NCBI RefSeq assembly: GCF_027158005.1
Contig: NZ_JAPVLQ010000001.1
Span: 434,001 to 498,000, forward strand
Direction of reading: 5' to 3'
From: Rhodococcus sp. H36-A4
Lineage (GTDB): Bacteria > Actinomycetota > Actinomycetes > Mycobacteriales > Mycobacteriaceae
Length of the DNA: 64,000 nucleotides
The stretch's first letter is position 1, and each line of letters begins with the position of its first letter. The translations under genes were made by a program, and so were the position numbers. The notes under the pieces were generated by a model that searched no databases, was not told the DNA's origin, and saw only the letters and a list, made by a program, of their open reading frames with translations. Of the stretch, positions 27,421-36,761 are shown one piece after another.

Positions 27421-28118
27421 TCAGGGTGTTGCCCCGCACTATCAGGGTGTTGATCGTCGACGACGAACCACTGATCGCCGAAGCCCATCGAAGCTACGTC
27501 GACCGGGTACCCGGCTTCACTGTCGCCGCCGTCGCACACAGTGGCCACGGGGCGATGCGCGCGGCCAGCGAAGCCGAGGAACCTATCGACCTCGTTCTTC
27601 TCGACATCGGCCTACCCGACGCCAACGGAATCGACGTCGCAGCTGCCCTGGGTGGTCTTCGTCCCAGCCCGGACGTCATCGCCATCACGTCCGAACGTGA
27701 TCTCTCGGTCGTGCGGTCCGCGGTCGCCCACGGTGTGGTGCTGTACTTGTTGAAACCGTTCACCTTCGCGGCTTTCAGAGACAAGCTCGAGCGCTACCGC
27801 GAGTTCCACGACGCGTTGGCTGCCGGGGAGAATGCAGCCAGCCAACGCGACATCGACCGTGCAATGTCCCATCTGCGGATCGCCGACGATCGCGCCTCCA
27901 CACCCAAAGGCATTGCGCCGCAGACGATGGACGGCATCACCGCTATCGTCCGTCAGTCGTCTGCCGGTCTCAACGCCTCCGAGGTCGCCAAGGCGGTCGG
28001 GGTGTCGCGAGTGACGGCCTGGCGGTACCTCGAACGCCTCGCCGACGACGGCCTGGTCACCCGCATCACCGAATACGGCAAGGCGGGGCGACCGCAGGTC
28101 CGTTACCTCTGGCGGTAG
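27417..28118 (+). CDS. CitB/DcuR-type response regulator
   Basis: A 233-residue regulator with a receiver domain (VLIVDDEPLIAEAHR, phosphoacceptor Asp in VLLDIGLPD, Lys in YLLKPF) and a C-terminal winged-helix/HTH (SEVAKAVGVSRVTAWRYLERL). It is translationally coupled to the kinase by GTGA. The first seven codons are an echo of the next stretch: ATCAGGGTGTTG occurs at 27420-27431 and 27441-27452, so a start at GTG 27447 is also possible. Its 3' end overlaps the 3' end of ptrB by 16 bases. Confidence 0.9.
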   Translation: MIRVLPRTIRVLIVDDEPLIAEAHRSYVDRVPGFTVAAVAHSGHGAMRAASEAEEPIDLVLLDIGLPDANGIDVAAALGGLRPSPDVIAITSERDLSVVRSAVAHGVVLYLLKPFTFAAFRDKLERYREFHDALAAGENAASQRDIDRAMSHLRIADDRASTPKGIAPQTMDGITAIVRQSSAGLNASEVAKAVGVSRVTAWRYLERLADDGLVTRITEYGKAGRPQVRYLWR

Positions 28119-30250
28119 TCGAGTGAACCGCCCGTCTTGTCCACGATCCAGGCGTACTCGAAAGCCGCTTCCTTCCACTTCTCGTATCGCCCGCTGACGC
28201 CACCGTGACCCGCACTCATCTCCGTCTTGAGCAGCAGGTCGGAGTCACCGGTCTTCGTAGCGCGCAGCGCAGCAACCCATTTCGCCGGCTCGACGTACAA
28301 CACGCGGGTGTCGTTGATCGAGGTGATCGCCAGGATGCTCGGGTAGTTCTTTGCCTCGACGTTCTCGTAGGGACTGTACGACTTCATGTACTCGTACACC
28401 TCCATGTCTGCCAACGGATTACCCCATTCATCCCATTCGATGACGGTCAGCGGCAGCGATGGGTCGAGGATCGAGGTCAATGGATCGACGAACGGCACAT
28501 TGGCAAGAATCCCGTTGAACAGTTCGGGTGCGAGGTTCGCGACCGCGCCCATCAGCAGCCCACCGGCACTTCCGCCGTCGGCGACGAGATGCTGCGGCGA
28601 GGTGCGGCCACTGTCGATCAGATACTGTGCGGCAGCGACGAAGTCGGTGAACGTGTTCTTCTTGGTCAGGGTCTTGCCGTTGTCGTACCACGATCTGCCC
28701 ATTTCGCCGCCGCCGCGAACGTGCGCGACGACGAACACGATGCCCCGATCCAGCAGCGACAGCCGTGCGACCGAGAAGGACGGGTCCATGCTCGCCTCGT
28801 ACGAACCGTAGCCGTACAGCAGTGTCGGAGCCGGCCCATCCGGCACATCCTTGCGCAGGACGACCGACAACGGAATTCGAGTACCGTCCGCGGCGGTGGC
28901 CCACTCACGATGCTGGACATAGTCGTTCGCGTCGAAGTCGCCCAATACCGGTTGCGACCTACGCAGCATCATCTCACCCGTTGCGAGGTCGTAGTCGTAG
29001 ACCTTGGCGGGGGTGATGAACGAGGTGTACACCAGACGCAGCAGAGGCTGACTCCACTCCGGGTTGGAACCCGCTCCGACGGAGTAGAGCTCCTCGTCGA
29101 ACGTCATCTCCGCGTACTCGCCGTAACCGTTCTCGTCGAGTGGCCAGATCGCCAGCCGCGTCAGAGCCTCGCGTCGATAGTTCAGTACGAGGTGGTCGGC
29201 AAACGCTTCGACGTCCTCGAGTCGAACGTCGGTGCGATGTGGAACGAGGATCCGCTGGTCCTCGGGGTTGTCGACGGGGGCCTCGGCGAGCAGGAAGTTC
29301 TCGGCTTTCTCCCCTTCGGTGCCCCAGCCGTTCACCGATCCGTTGTGCTGGATGAGGAACCGGTCCTCGCCCTTCACGACGGCGTGTTCGACGCTGTATT
29401 CCACACCGTCGACGCGCGGGAGAACGACGCGGAATTCGCCTTCGGGATCGGCGGATTCGAGGACGAGGCATTCGGTGGTGATCTTCGACCCCACCCAGAT
29501 CATCAGGTATTTTTCGCTGCGAGTGGATCCGAAGCCGACCCAGTAGCTTTCGTCGGGCTCGTGGAAGACCTTCTGGTCCTGCTCGGTAGGGGTGCCGAGG
29601 GTGTGACGCCACACGGTGTCCGGCCGCCAGGATTCATCGACGGTCTGATAGAAGACGTGGCGGTGATCGATAGCCCACGTTGCACCCGTGGAGACGTTCT
29701 CGATCGTGTCGGCGAGCAGTTCACCGGTCGAGAGGTCCTTGAAGCGCAGCGTGTATCGCTCGTCGCCCTCGGTGTCGGTCGAGTAGGCCAGGAGGTTCCC
29801 GTCCTGGCTGATCGAGAAGGCGCCGAGCGAGAAGAAGTCGTGTCCTTCTGCTTCGAGATTGGAGTCGAGGAGTATCTGCTCGCCGGCGATCTCGGTATCC
29901 GCCGACAGTGTCGGCGGAGTCCAATTATCGAGTGAGTCTACCGGGCAACGGCATTGGAGCCCGTACGACTTCCCTTCGAGGGTGCGCGAGTAGTACCACC
30001 AGTTGCCCATCCGCGTCGGGACGGACAGATCGGTTTCCTGGGTCCGCGATTTGATCTCGTCGAATATCTGCCCCCGCAGTTCGGCCAGCCCGGCGGTCTC
30101 CTGCTCGGTGTACGCGTTCTCGGCTTCGAGGTAGGCGATGACCTCGGCGTCGTCCTTCTCTCGCAACCACTCGTAATTGTCGACGAAGGTATCGCCATGA
30201 TGGGTTCGCTTCAGCGGAACCTTTTTGGCGATCGGTGGTGTGAGTGTCAT
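28103..30250 (-). CDS. ptrB: Oligopeptidase B (S9A serine peptidase)
   Basis: A cytosolic prolyl-oligopeptidase-fold enzyme cutting short peptides after Arg/Lys. The 715-residue protein has an N-terminal beta-propeller and a C-terminal hydrolase. The Ser nucleophile lies in [12 protein letters not shown], with [10 protein letters not shown]-like Asp and [11 protein letters not shown] His motifs completing the triad (here TSINDTRV). ATG 30250 overlaps the purC stop as ATGA, so it is translated with purC; the frame to 30262 is only four codons longer. Confidence 0.92.
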   Translation of the reverse strand: MTLTPPIAKKVPLKRTHHGDTFVDNYEWLREKDDAEVIAYLEAENAYTEQETAGLAELRGQIFDEIKSRTQETDLSVPTRMGNWWYYSRTLEGKSYGLQCRCPVDSLDNWTPPTLSADTEIAGEQILLDSNLEAEGHDFFSLGAFSISQDGNLLAYSTDTEGDERYTLRFKDLSTGELLADTIENVSTGATWAIDHRHVFYQTVDESWRPDTVWRHTLGTPTEQDQKVFHEPDESYWVGFGSTRSEKYLMIWVGSKITTECLVLESADPEGEFRVVLPRVDGVEYSVEHAVVKGEDRFLIQHNGSVNGWGTEGEKAENFLLAEAPVDNPEDQRILVPHRTDVRLEDVEAFADHLVLNYRREALTRLAIWPLDENGYGEYAEMTFDEELYSVGAGSNPEWSQPLLRLVYTSFITPAKVYDYDLATGEMMLRRSQPVLGDFDANDYVQHREWATAADGTRIPLSVVLRKDVPDGPAPTLLYGYGSYEASMDPSFSVARLSLLDRGIVFVVAHVRGGGEMGRSWYDNGKTLTKKNTFTDFVAAAQYLIDSGRTSPQHLVADGGSAGGLLMGAVANLAPELFNGILANVPFVDPLTSILDPSLPLTVIEWDEWGNPLADMEVYEYMKSYSPYENVEAKNYPSILAITSINDTRVLYVEPAKWVAALRATKTGDSDLLLKTEMSAGHGGVSGRYEKWKEAAFEYAWIVDKTGGSLDYRQR

Positions 30251-31131
30251 GGCTTGACCCAATCTTCGAAGTTCAGACCCGAAATACGTTCGTAGGCCTC
30301 GATGTAACGTGCGCGTGTCGCTGCGACGACTTCCTCGGGAAGCGGTGGCGGCGCGCTCTGACCATGGCGGTCCCAGCCGGATTCACCGGTGAGCCAGTCG
30401 CGGACGTACTGCTTGTCGAAACTCGGCTGCACCCGGCCTTCGACGTATCCGTCGGCGGGCCAGTAGCGCGAGGAGTCGGGGGTGAGAACCTCGTCTGCGA
30501 GAACGAGATTGCCATCACGGTCGAGACCGAACTCGAACTTGGTGTCGGCCAATATGATTCCACGATCGAGCGCGAAATTCGCGGCACTGATGTAGATCTC
30601 GAGGGTTTCCGAGCGAAGCTTGAAGGCAAGCGCCTCACCGACCTGATCGACGACGGTCTGGAAGTCCACGTTTTCGTCGTGCTCCCCCATCGCTGCCTTG
30701 GCGGCCGGAGTGAAAATGGGCTCGTCCAGCTTGGAGGATTCGACGAGGCCCTGTGGCAGTTCGACTCCGCATACCGCGCCAGTGCTGCGGTAGTCCGACA
30801 ATCCGGAACCCGTCAGATAGCCACGGACGACGCACTCGATCGGGACCATCTGCAGCTTCTTCACCACCAGAGCCCGTCCGAGGAGTTCCTGCGGGATCCT
30901 CTCGTCGAGCGGGTCACCGGCGAGGTGATTCACTCCGCCGAGCTGGTCGAAGAAGAAGACGCTCATCGCCGTCAGGACCCTGCCCTTGTCTGGGATCGGG
31001 GTATCGAGGACGTGGTCGTAGGCGGAGATGCGGTCGCTCGCGACAAGAAGCAGGTGATCTTCGTCGACGATATAGAGATCGCGAACCTTGCCGCCGGCCA
31101 GATGCTGATAGCTATGAAGAGTTGGGCGCAC
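30247..31131 (-). CDS. purC: SAICAR synthetase
   Basis: PurC joins aspartate to CAIR with ATP. The 294-residue protein shows [21 protein letters not shown] at the start, then [15 protein letters not shown] and [22 protein letters not shown], diagnostic for the family. The start is GTG 31131, six bases after TAGGGT and without a ribosome site, hence probably leaderless. It shares a transcript with ptrB and diverges from the MFS gene. Confidence 0.95.
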   Translation of the reverse strand: MRPTLHSYQHLAGGKVRDLYIVDEDHLLLVASDRISAYDHVLDTPIPDKGRVLTAMSVFFFDQLGGVNHLAGDPLDERIPQELLGRALVVKKLQMVPIECVVRGYLTGSGLSDYRSTGAVCGVELPQGLVESSKLDEPIFTPAAKAAMGEHDENVDFQTVVDQVGEALAFKLRSETLEIYISAANFALDRGIILADTKFEFGLDRDGNLVLADEVLTPDSSRYWPADGYVEGRVQPSFDKQYVRDWLTGESGWDRHGQSAPPPLPEEVVAATRARYIEAYERISGLNFEDWVKP

Positions 31132-31137
31132 GTAATC

Positions 31138-31143
31138 ACCCTA
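31138..31143 (-). promoter_or_regulatory. purC: -10 element (TAGGGT) of leaderless purC
   Basis: TAGGGT on the minus strand followed by six bases (GATTAC) and the purC GTG. Confidence 0.45.
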
Positions 31144-31193
31144 TCTGGGCCTGATGGCGCGCTCTCCCGGCGACGGGAGAACAATGAACCGCA

Positions 31194-32603
31194 ATGGCAA
31201 CGAACAACGAAGTCGCCGACGTCGGCTTCCGGTCCGAACGCGGGCCCGTACTCATCGCGTTGATGCTCAGCACCTCGCTGGTTGCGTTGGACTCCACGAT
31301 CATCGCCACCGCAGTCCTGACCATCGTCGGCGACCTCTGCGGCTTCGGTCAGTTCCCGTGGTTGTTCTCGATCTACCTGCTCGCCCAGGCCGTCTCGGTG
31401 CCGCTGTACGGCAAGTTGTCCGACCTTTTCGGACGCAAGAAGATCATGCTGTTCGGAATCGGTGTCTTCCTGCTCGGTTCGATTCTGTGCGGACTGGCGT
31501 GGAGCATGCCGGCATTGATCGCTTTTCGAGCGGTCCAGGGTCTGGGCGCGGGAGCCGTGCAGCCGATGTCGATCACCATCGCCGGTGACATCTACACGTT
31601 GGCCGAACGCGCGAAAGCACAGGGATATCTCGCGAGCGTGTGGGCCATGTCGGCGGTGCTGGGTCCGGCGCTCGGCGGAATCTTTTCCGAATACCTGTCG
31701 TGGCGCTGGATCTTCTTCGTCAACATCCCGTTGTGTCTGCTCGCGGCGTGGATGCTGATCACCAAGTTCCACGAGGGTGCCGTGGAACGGAAGAGGCCGA
31801 AGATCGACTACCTCGGAGCAGGCTTGCTCACCACGGGCGCAGCACTGATGCTGTTGGGTCTGCTCGAAGGCGGGCAGTCGTGGTCATGGGCGTCGCCGAT
31901 CAGTATCTCGATCTTTTCCGCAGGCGTCCTCTCACTCACGCTGTTCGCGTGGGTGCAGACGCGAGTGCCCGAGCCGATTCTGCCGCTATGGGTCTTCACC
32001 CGGCGAGTCCTCGTCGTCAGTAGCGTCATCTCGTTGCTCGTCGGAGCGCTGGTTCTGGGCCTGACGTCGTATGTACCGACCTTCGTCCAAGGGGTGCTCG
32101 GGACCGGCGCGATCGTGGCGGGGTTCGCACTCGCGACGCTCACCCTTGGATGGCCGATCGCTGCCTCGCAATCGGGCAGGCTCTATCTCCGGTTCGGCTT
32201 TCGCACCACCGCGTTGACCGGAGCGTCCATCGCCCTCGTCGGTGCAGTGGCGTCGACGTTCATCGGTTCCGGTAGCGCCATCTGGCAGATAGCCGCCGTG
32301 TGTTTCGTCATCGGTCTCGGCATGGGGCTGATCGCCAGTCCCACCCTCATCGCCGCGCAATCGAGCGTCGAGTGGTCCGAACGTGGCGTCGTCACCTCCA
32401 CCAACATGTTTGCTCGATCGATCGGAAGTGCCGTCGGCGTTGCCATCTTCGGAGCCATCGTCAACTCCCGGATCTCCGGCCCGGGCGAACCCGATCCGCA
32501 ACAGCTGTCCGACGCCATCCACGTGGTCTTTCTCGGGGTGGCGGTGGCGGCGATGCTGATGGCTGTCGCCGCATTGTTCATGCCGAAGAACTCGGCGCGA
32601 TGA
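31194..32603 (+). CDS. EmrB/QacA-type MFS multidrug exporter
   Basis: A 469-residue, roughly 14-helix drug:proton antiporter. The helix-1 motif is LVALDSTIIATAVLTIVGDL, motif A is GKLSDLFGRKK, and motif C lies in the GP/GG-rich AMSAVLGPALGGIFSEY of helix 5. Substrate is unknown. The position beside purC/ptrB matches the mycobacterial emrB place from memory. Its nearness to the siderophore cluster also makes a siderophore-export role possible, but it has no iron box. Confidence 0.85.
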   Translation: MATNNEVADVGFRSERGPVLIALMLSTSLVALDSTIIATAVLTIVGDLCGFGQFPWLFSIYLLAQAVSVPLYGKLSDLFGRKKIMLFGIGVFLLGSILCGLAWSMPALIAFRAVQGLGAGAVQPMSITIAGDIYTLAERAKAQGYLASVWAMSAVLGPALGGIFSEYLSWRWIFFVNIPLCLLAAWMLITKFHEGAVERKRPKIDYLGAGLLTTGAALMLLGLLEGGQSWSWASPISISIFSAGVLSLTLFAWVQTRVPEPILPLWVFTRRVLVVSSVISLLVGALVLGLTSYVPTFVQGVLGTGAIVAGFALATLTLGWPIAASQSGRLYLRFGFRTTALTGASIALVGAVASTFIGSGSAIWQIAAVCFVIGLGMGLIASPTLIAAQSSVEWSERGVVTSTNMFARSIGSAVGVAIFGAIVNSRISGPGEPDPQQLSDAIHVVFLGVAVAAMLMAVAALFMPKNSAR

Positions 32604-32610
32604 CGCCCCG

Positions 32611-33504
32611 CTACAGCCCCACGCGCTCGAGCATGGCGTCGAATTCCTCGCTCGCCTCTTGTTCGGTGCGCCCGGCCTCGATGACGCTGTTGTAGAGCGC
32701 CAGTGCCTCGCCCTGGTATTTCTTGTATTTCTCGAGCCACTGCTCGGACCGCGCGCGCCAGTATCCGATGATGTGGAAATGTGCGATGTCGAAACCTCGC
32801 TCCTTGCGGAAGTACTTGCGTACCACGCGCGAAGATGCGGCCTCACCGGCGAACCACACGTATCCGACGCCTTCGGGTAATTCGTAGTTGCGTACAGCGT
32901 CGTCGAGAACGCTTGCGCAGTCACCGTTTCCGGAACCGATGCGCCAGTCGTAAGTGACGGATGCTGCCGTGTCGAAACTTTGGATGTCGCCCCGCTCGAG
33001 CACCTCCACGACGGCATGAGCTCTCATGCCGGCCGGTAGTTCCTCGATGATGCGTCCGAGCGCTGGGAGTCCGGTCATGTCGGCAACGAGGAGTTGCCAC
33101 TGAACGTCGGCCGGGACGCGGTACCAGGACCGCGGCCGCGCCAGCAGCACCCGTTGGCCGACGGTTGCCTGCCGCGCCCAGGTGGCTGCCACTCCCCCGT
33201 CGTGTGCGACGAAGTCGATGACCAGCTCGCCTGCGGCGCTGTTCAACCGCCGGACCGTGTAGTTACGACCTTCGGGGACGTCTTCGATTCCGTGATACCA
33301 CCAGACTCCGTCGACCTCGGTCATCGGCGGTGGGGAAGTTTCTCCGTTGCGCGGGAAGTAGACGGCGACGCATTCGTCCGGGGCACCGATGCCCTCGTAC
33401 CGGGCCAGGTGTTCTCCGCCGAACGTCACCCTCACCATGTGCGTGGTGAGTTGTTCCACGCCCATTACGTCGGCGTAGTAGAAGCCGAGCTCGCCTTCGC
33501 TCAT
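32611..33504 (-). CDS. Siderophore-interacting protein (FAD/NADPH ferric-siderophore reductase)
   Basis: A ViuB/SIP-family flavoprotein of 297 residues that reduces ferric siderophore in the cytosol to free the iron. The FAD motif RNYTVRRLNS, the DFVAHDGGVAATWA block and the NAD(P)-side LLVADMTGLPALGRII motif are present; the family usually has D-E-T-A-L-P. I chose ATG 33504 (MSEGELGFYY), with GAGGGCGAAG upstream; the frame to 33693 is not family-like. An iron box at 33535-33548 lies just upstream, so this gene can be induced independently of the long operon. Confidence 0.88.
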   Translation of the reverse strand: MSEGELGFYYADVMGVEQLTTHMVRVTFGGEHLARYEGIGAPDECVAVYFPRNGETSPPPMTEVDGVWWYHGIEDVPEGRNYTVRRLNSAAGELVIDFVAHDGGVAATWARQATVGQRVLLARPRSWYRVPADVQWQLLVADMTGLPALGRIIEELPAGMRAHAVVEVLERGDIQSFDTAASVTYDWRIGSGNGDCASVLDDAVRNYELPEGVGYVWFAGEAASSRVVRKYFRKERGFDIAHFHIIGYWRARSEQWLEKYKKYQGEALALYNSVIEAGRTEQEASEEFDAMLERVGL

Positions 33505-33534
33505 TTCTTCGCCCTCGCTACGATGACCATTTGC

Positions 33535-33548
33535 GTAGGCTAGCCTAC
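33535..33548. promoter_or_regulatory. IdeR/DtxR iron box before the siderophore-interacting protein gene
   Basis: GTAGGCTAGCCTAC is a perfect 14-bp palindrome matching the core of the TTAGGTTAGGCTAACCTAA consensus. It lies 30 bases upstream of the 32611-33504 gene and covers the stop codon of the preceding gene. Confidence 0.7.
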
Positions 33549-35390
33549 CCTGTGGCTTTCGTACAAGGGTGCCGCGAACTCCAACACCGTCGACCCCCAT
33601 CCCAATGACCCCACCCGTGCGGCTCCACCGCCGGATTCGGCTACCAACGCGCACACCTCCGCTTCGGTACGACGCCCGGCGCCGTAGAGACACAGCCGCA
33701 GCAGATCCTCCTCGGTGTCGTGATCGTCGGTCGTCGACGGATCGAGTAGGTCGGTGATCAGCACGACTCGCCTGGCGGATGCCCCGAGGGTGCGCAACAG
33801 CAGCAGAGCGTCGGAGTCCGGATGTGTGTCGAGCACGTCGACAGCGATCACCACGTCGACGGGCGCTGCCAAAGCCGCGAATTCGCTGGCGTCGACGCGG
33901 GTGATCGCGTCCCGACGCGTCTCCGCGACGTCACCGAGGTTCCTGGCATTCAAGGCCGGAAGCCCGACGAGAGTGATCGACAGTTCTGGACATACGCGTG
34001 CCAGCGTATCGGCGTATACCCCGGCGCCTTCACCGTAGATCGCGACGGACGTCACGTCTCGAAGGTCCACCGCAACCGGTAAGGCCGGGGCCCGGTACAC
34101 CGCTCCGAACGCGGACTCTTCGTGGAAGTCTTCGATGAAACTCGGATCGGTTTTCTTGTCGAGGAAGCTGTGCGCGGCGGCGGGCAACCCCGTCCGAACC
34201 GATTCGAGCAATCCGAGGAACGCCAGATCCAGACGAGTGTGGATCTTGTCGAAGTGCAATGCCTGGCTGACAAAGGTGTCCTGATCGGCAAGAAGCGATC
34301 CCATCTCGGTCAGGGTGAAGCGGCCGTCGTCATGGCTCAGGAGATCCATCAGCACGAGGTGTCGCAGCAGCTTCGCCGTCGCACCCGGATGCGTCGCGCA
34401 TTCCGCTGCAATGGCATCCGCGGTATCCACACCGCCGTCGACCGCGGCAAAGATTCCCACGGTCACCGCGGTACGAATGGCGAAAGGTGGCAGTAGTTCC
34501 GACATTTCGTGTAGTCGTTCGTCGGGGCTGGGCTCACCTGCGGGATCGAGAACCGGTTGGCCCGCAGCCAACGCGGCCGTCTCACGAAAACGCCAGTATC
34601 CGGCGATCTCGACGAACTGCTTCGGGATCTGCTTGTCCTGCTTGGCCCATCGGCGCAACGGCTTGATGGTCGACGCCTCACCTGCGACCCAGAGATAGGG
34701 CTGGCCCGGACGCCACTGCGCGGCCTGCACCGCGTCGACCATCCGAGACTGGCCGCCGTTCTCCGACCGGTACAGCCAGGTGATGTCCACCGAAGCCGCG
34801 GAGAAGAGTTCCTGGCGGTGCGAAGGCTCGGCCACCTCGATCACCACGGTGGCCGGAAGATCTGCCGGCAGCTTTTCGAGGCAATGTGCGATGGCGGGCA
34901 GCGCGGTCTCGTCGCCGGCGATCATCATCCAATCCACGCCACGCGGCAGCGACGAAGAATGTTTGGGCCCGGCAACGAGGATCTTCTCTCCCGCCTGCAC
35001 TCCGTGTGCCCAGCCTGCTGCCAGCCCACCTTCGTGCATCGCGAAGTCCAGTGCCATCTCGCGGGTGTCCTCGTCGAAGCGGCGCACGGTGTACGTCCGG
35101 CTGTACTGGAACGAGCCCGCCGGCCAATCGACCGTCCCGTTGTCGGAGTTGACCGGAACGGTGAACGGCAGGGCGCCGGTCGCTGGATCGACGGGCAGAA
35201 TCTTGACGTCGTCGTCGAATCCTCGGGTACGTACCGGCGGAAGCTCGACGCCGTCGCGAACGTGGCGATCCATCGAGGGACCCCCGACGATCACTCGACG
35301 CATTCCCGGGGTGATGTCCTCTACCCGCAGAACGTCCAGTTCTCGTATGCAAATCGGAAAAACCTCGACCTCGCGGACAGTCGCCACCAT
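33540..35390 (-). CDS. Siderophore-interacting reductase fused to a methyltransferase-like domain
   Basis: A 616-residue two-part protein. Residues about 10-290 form a SIP-type FAD/NADPH domain with SRTYTVRRFDE, ALDFAMHEGGLAAGWA, GDETALPAIAHCL and IAGYWRFRE. Residues about 300-616 resemble O-methyltransferases: a winged-helix dimerisation part (HPGATAKLLRHLVLMDLL) and a Rossmann domain with GEGAG at 453-457. The acidic residue expected after motif I is Gly (LVGLPA), and the catalytic LHDW motif reads LDTH, so methylation may be lost. ATG 35390 has GAGAGG upstream. It follows the carrier protein gene by 26 bases in the siderophore operon. The reductase role is well supported; that of the second domain is not. 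Confidence 0.82.
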   Translation of the reverse strand: MVATVREVEVFPICIRELDVLRVEDITPGMRRVIVGGPSMDRHVRDGVELPPVRTRGFDDDVKILPVDPATGALPFTVPVNSDNGTVDWPAGSFQYSRTYTVRRFDEDTREMALDFAMHEGGLAAGWAHGVQAGEKILVAGPKHSSSLPRGVDWMMIAGDETALPAIAHCLEKLPADLPATVVIEVAEPSHRQELFSAASVDITWLYRSENGGQSRMVDAVQAAQWRPGQPYLWVAGEASTIKPLRRWAKQDKQIPKQFVEIAGYWRFRETAALAAGQPVLDPAGEPSPDERLHEMSELLPPFAIRTAVTVGIFAAVDGGVDTADAIAAECATHPGATAKLLRHLVLMDLLSHDDGRFTLTEMGSLLADQDTFVSQALHFDKIHTRLDLAFLGLLESVRTGLPAAAHSFLDKKTDPSFIEDFHEESAFGAVYRAPALPVAVDLRDVTSVAIYGEGAGVYADTLARVCPELSITLVGLPALNARNLGDVAETRRDAITRVDASEFAALAAPVDVVIAVDVLDTHPDSDALLLLRTLGASARRVVLITDLLDPSTTDDHDTEEDLLRLCLYGAGRRTEAEVCALVAESGGGAARVGSLGWGSTVLEFAAPLYESHRVG

Positions 35391-35416
35391 CGAAAATACC
35401 TCTCTGTCGAATGTTT

Positions 35417-35644
35417 TCAGTACTCGCCGAGCGCGACGGCGATCCAATGCGCGACGGTCGGGTCGGCGGCAAGCGTCGGAAAGTCGATATCGGGCGCACC
35501 CGCGGACCGCCATCGTTCCACAAGCCCCATGATGCGGATCGAGTCCAACCCTTCGTCGAGCAGGTTGGTGTCCTCGCTGATCGAGCCGAGCGGCCGATCC
35601 AGGGCGGTGGCGATATCACCGATGACGGTCTCGCGGGTGAGCAC
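35417..35644 (-). CDS. Free-standing aryl carrier protein for 2,3-dihydroxybenzoate
   Basis: A 75-residue carrier domain. The phosphopantetheine Ser lies in LLDEGLDSIRIMGLVERW, with the D-S-I-R form typical of aryl carrier domains such as that of EntB, rather than the G-G-D-S of peptidyl carriers. It would hold activated DHB and pass it to the first condensation domain of the NRPS. In many clusters this domain is fused to isochorismatase; here the isochorismatase (50965-51639) lacks it. GTG start at 35644 with AGGAAG upstream. Confidence 0.88.
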   Translation of the reverse strand: MLTRETVIGDIATALDRPLGSISEDTNLLDEGLDSIRIMGLVERWRSAGAPDIDFPTLAADPTVAHWIAVALGEY

Positions 35645-35691
35645 AGTGTTCTTCCTTCGTTGTCGGTGAACAGGTTTCGGACCGAATCGTC

Positions 35692-36693
35692 CTACTTGGT
35701 GAACATCTCCTGGACCTGGTCCAGAGTTGCCATCACGCCGTCGTAGTCCGGACGGTAGCTGGTGGCAGGCAGTTCGTAGACCTTGTTGCCGGCGAATGCA
35801 GGCAGGCCGACGTACAGCGGATCCTGTTGGAGCTCTGCGAGAGTGCGCCCGGCGACCGGGACGACGAACATGGCCGGGGCACTGCCTACCGGCGCCAACA
35901 GCTCGTTGCTGATGATGAACGAGTCACCCGAACCGTACAGTTCGGGGTTGTTCGCCTTGGTGATCACGTCGTCCGGCTCGAAACCGACGGCCGAGAGCAG
36001 TGTGGGCAAGGTGGCGCTCTGTGGGATGAACGCGGGCTCGTTGGTGCTCAGCGACAGGAAGTACGACACGGGCGTCGCCGGAATGGTGATCGAGTCCTTC
36101 ACCTCGGCGACCTTGTCTTCGTAGGCCTGCAGCAGACCGTCGACCTTCTCGCTCTCACCGGCGGCCTCGGCGACCGCGGTCAGCTGCTCCTGCCACGTTG
36201 CGAGCGAAGACGAAATCAATACCGTCGGTGCGATATTGCTGAGCTGATCGTAGGATTCGTTCGCCTGGACGGCGGAGATTCCCTGGCCGCCACCGATGAT
36301 GAGGTCCGGTTCGGCCGCCGCGAGCGCCTCGATGTTCAACGTTTCACCCGCAGGCAGTTCTTGCGTGCCCTGCTTGTCTGCCTTCTCCGCCCACTGCGGT
36401 GGGAAGCCACCGTCGAGATTGGTCACCCCGAGCAGCCTGGTGTCGGTGATCGCGATGGGGGCGTCGAGGGTGAACAGGTAGCCCGCGAGGCCTGCCGACA
36501 GCACGGCGATCTTCTGTGGCTCGGCGGGCACCGTGATATCGCCCTTGTCGGTGGAAACGACGCGCGTCTCGGTACCCGAGGTGTCCTCGCTCGAACTGTC
36601 GGAGCTACACGCAGCCAACCCGAGCGCAACGAAGGCCACCGATGCGGTGGCAACTATGCGAAGACCACGTCGTCGAAACTGTGAATCAGACAC
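35692..36693 (-). CDS. Ferric-siderophore-binding lipoprotein (ABC substrate-binding, FepB/FhuD type)
   Basis: The membrane-anchored receptor for FecCD-type uptake. The protein (333 aa) opens with RRRGLRIVATASVAFVALGLAAC, whose lipobox LAAC predicts lipidation. The clamshell receptor has ITVPAEPQKIAVLSAGL at the start and EPDLIIGGGQGISA. GTG 36693 lies nine bases after AAAGGA and gives a compact signal peptide; the longer frame is not used. It sits 68 bases after the NRPS gene. The permeases and ATPase it would serve are at 58451-61370. Confidence 0.9.
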   Translation of the reverse strand: MSDSQFRRRGLRIVATASVAFVALGLAACSSDSSSEDTSGTETRVVSTDKGDITVPAEPQKIAVLSAGLAGYLFTLDAPIAITDTRLLGVTNLDGGFPPQWAEKADKQGTQELPAGETLNIEALAAAEPDLIIGGGQGISAVQANESYDQLSNIAPTVLISSSLATWQEQLTAVAEAAGESEKVDGLLQAYEDKVAEVKDSITIPATPVSYFLSLSTNEPAFIPQSATLPTLLSAVGFEPDDVITKANNPELYGSGDSFIISNELLAPVGSAPAMFVVPVAGRTLAELQQDPLYVGLPAFAGNKVYELPATSYRPDYDGVMATLDQVQEMFTK

Positions 36694-36761
36694 TGAGATG
36701 GATCCTTTCGAGATCATCGATCGAAACCGGCACGCGGTGTTCGCGGCCGGGCCGGACATTT

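Noticed and set aside
28205-29935. 576-codon plus-strand frame
   Set aside because: It is antisense to ptrB, whose family motifs and codon pattern are clear; the protein resembles nothing and is rich in odd Arg/Glu runs.
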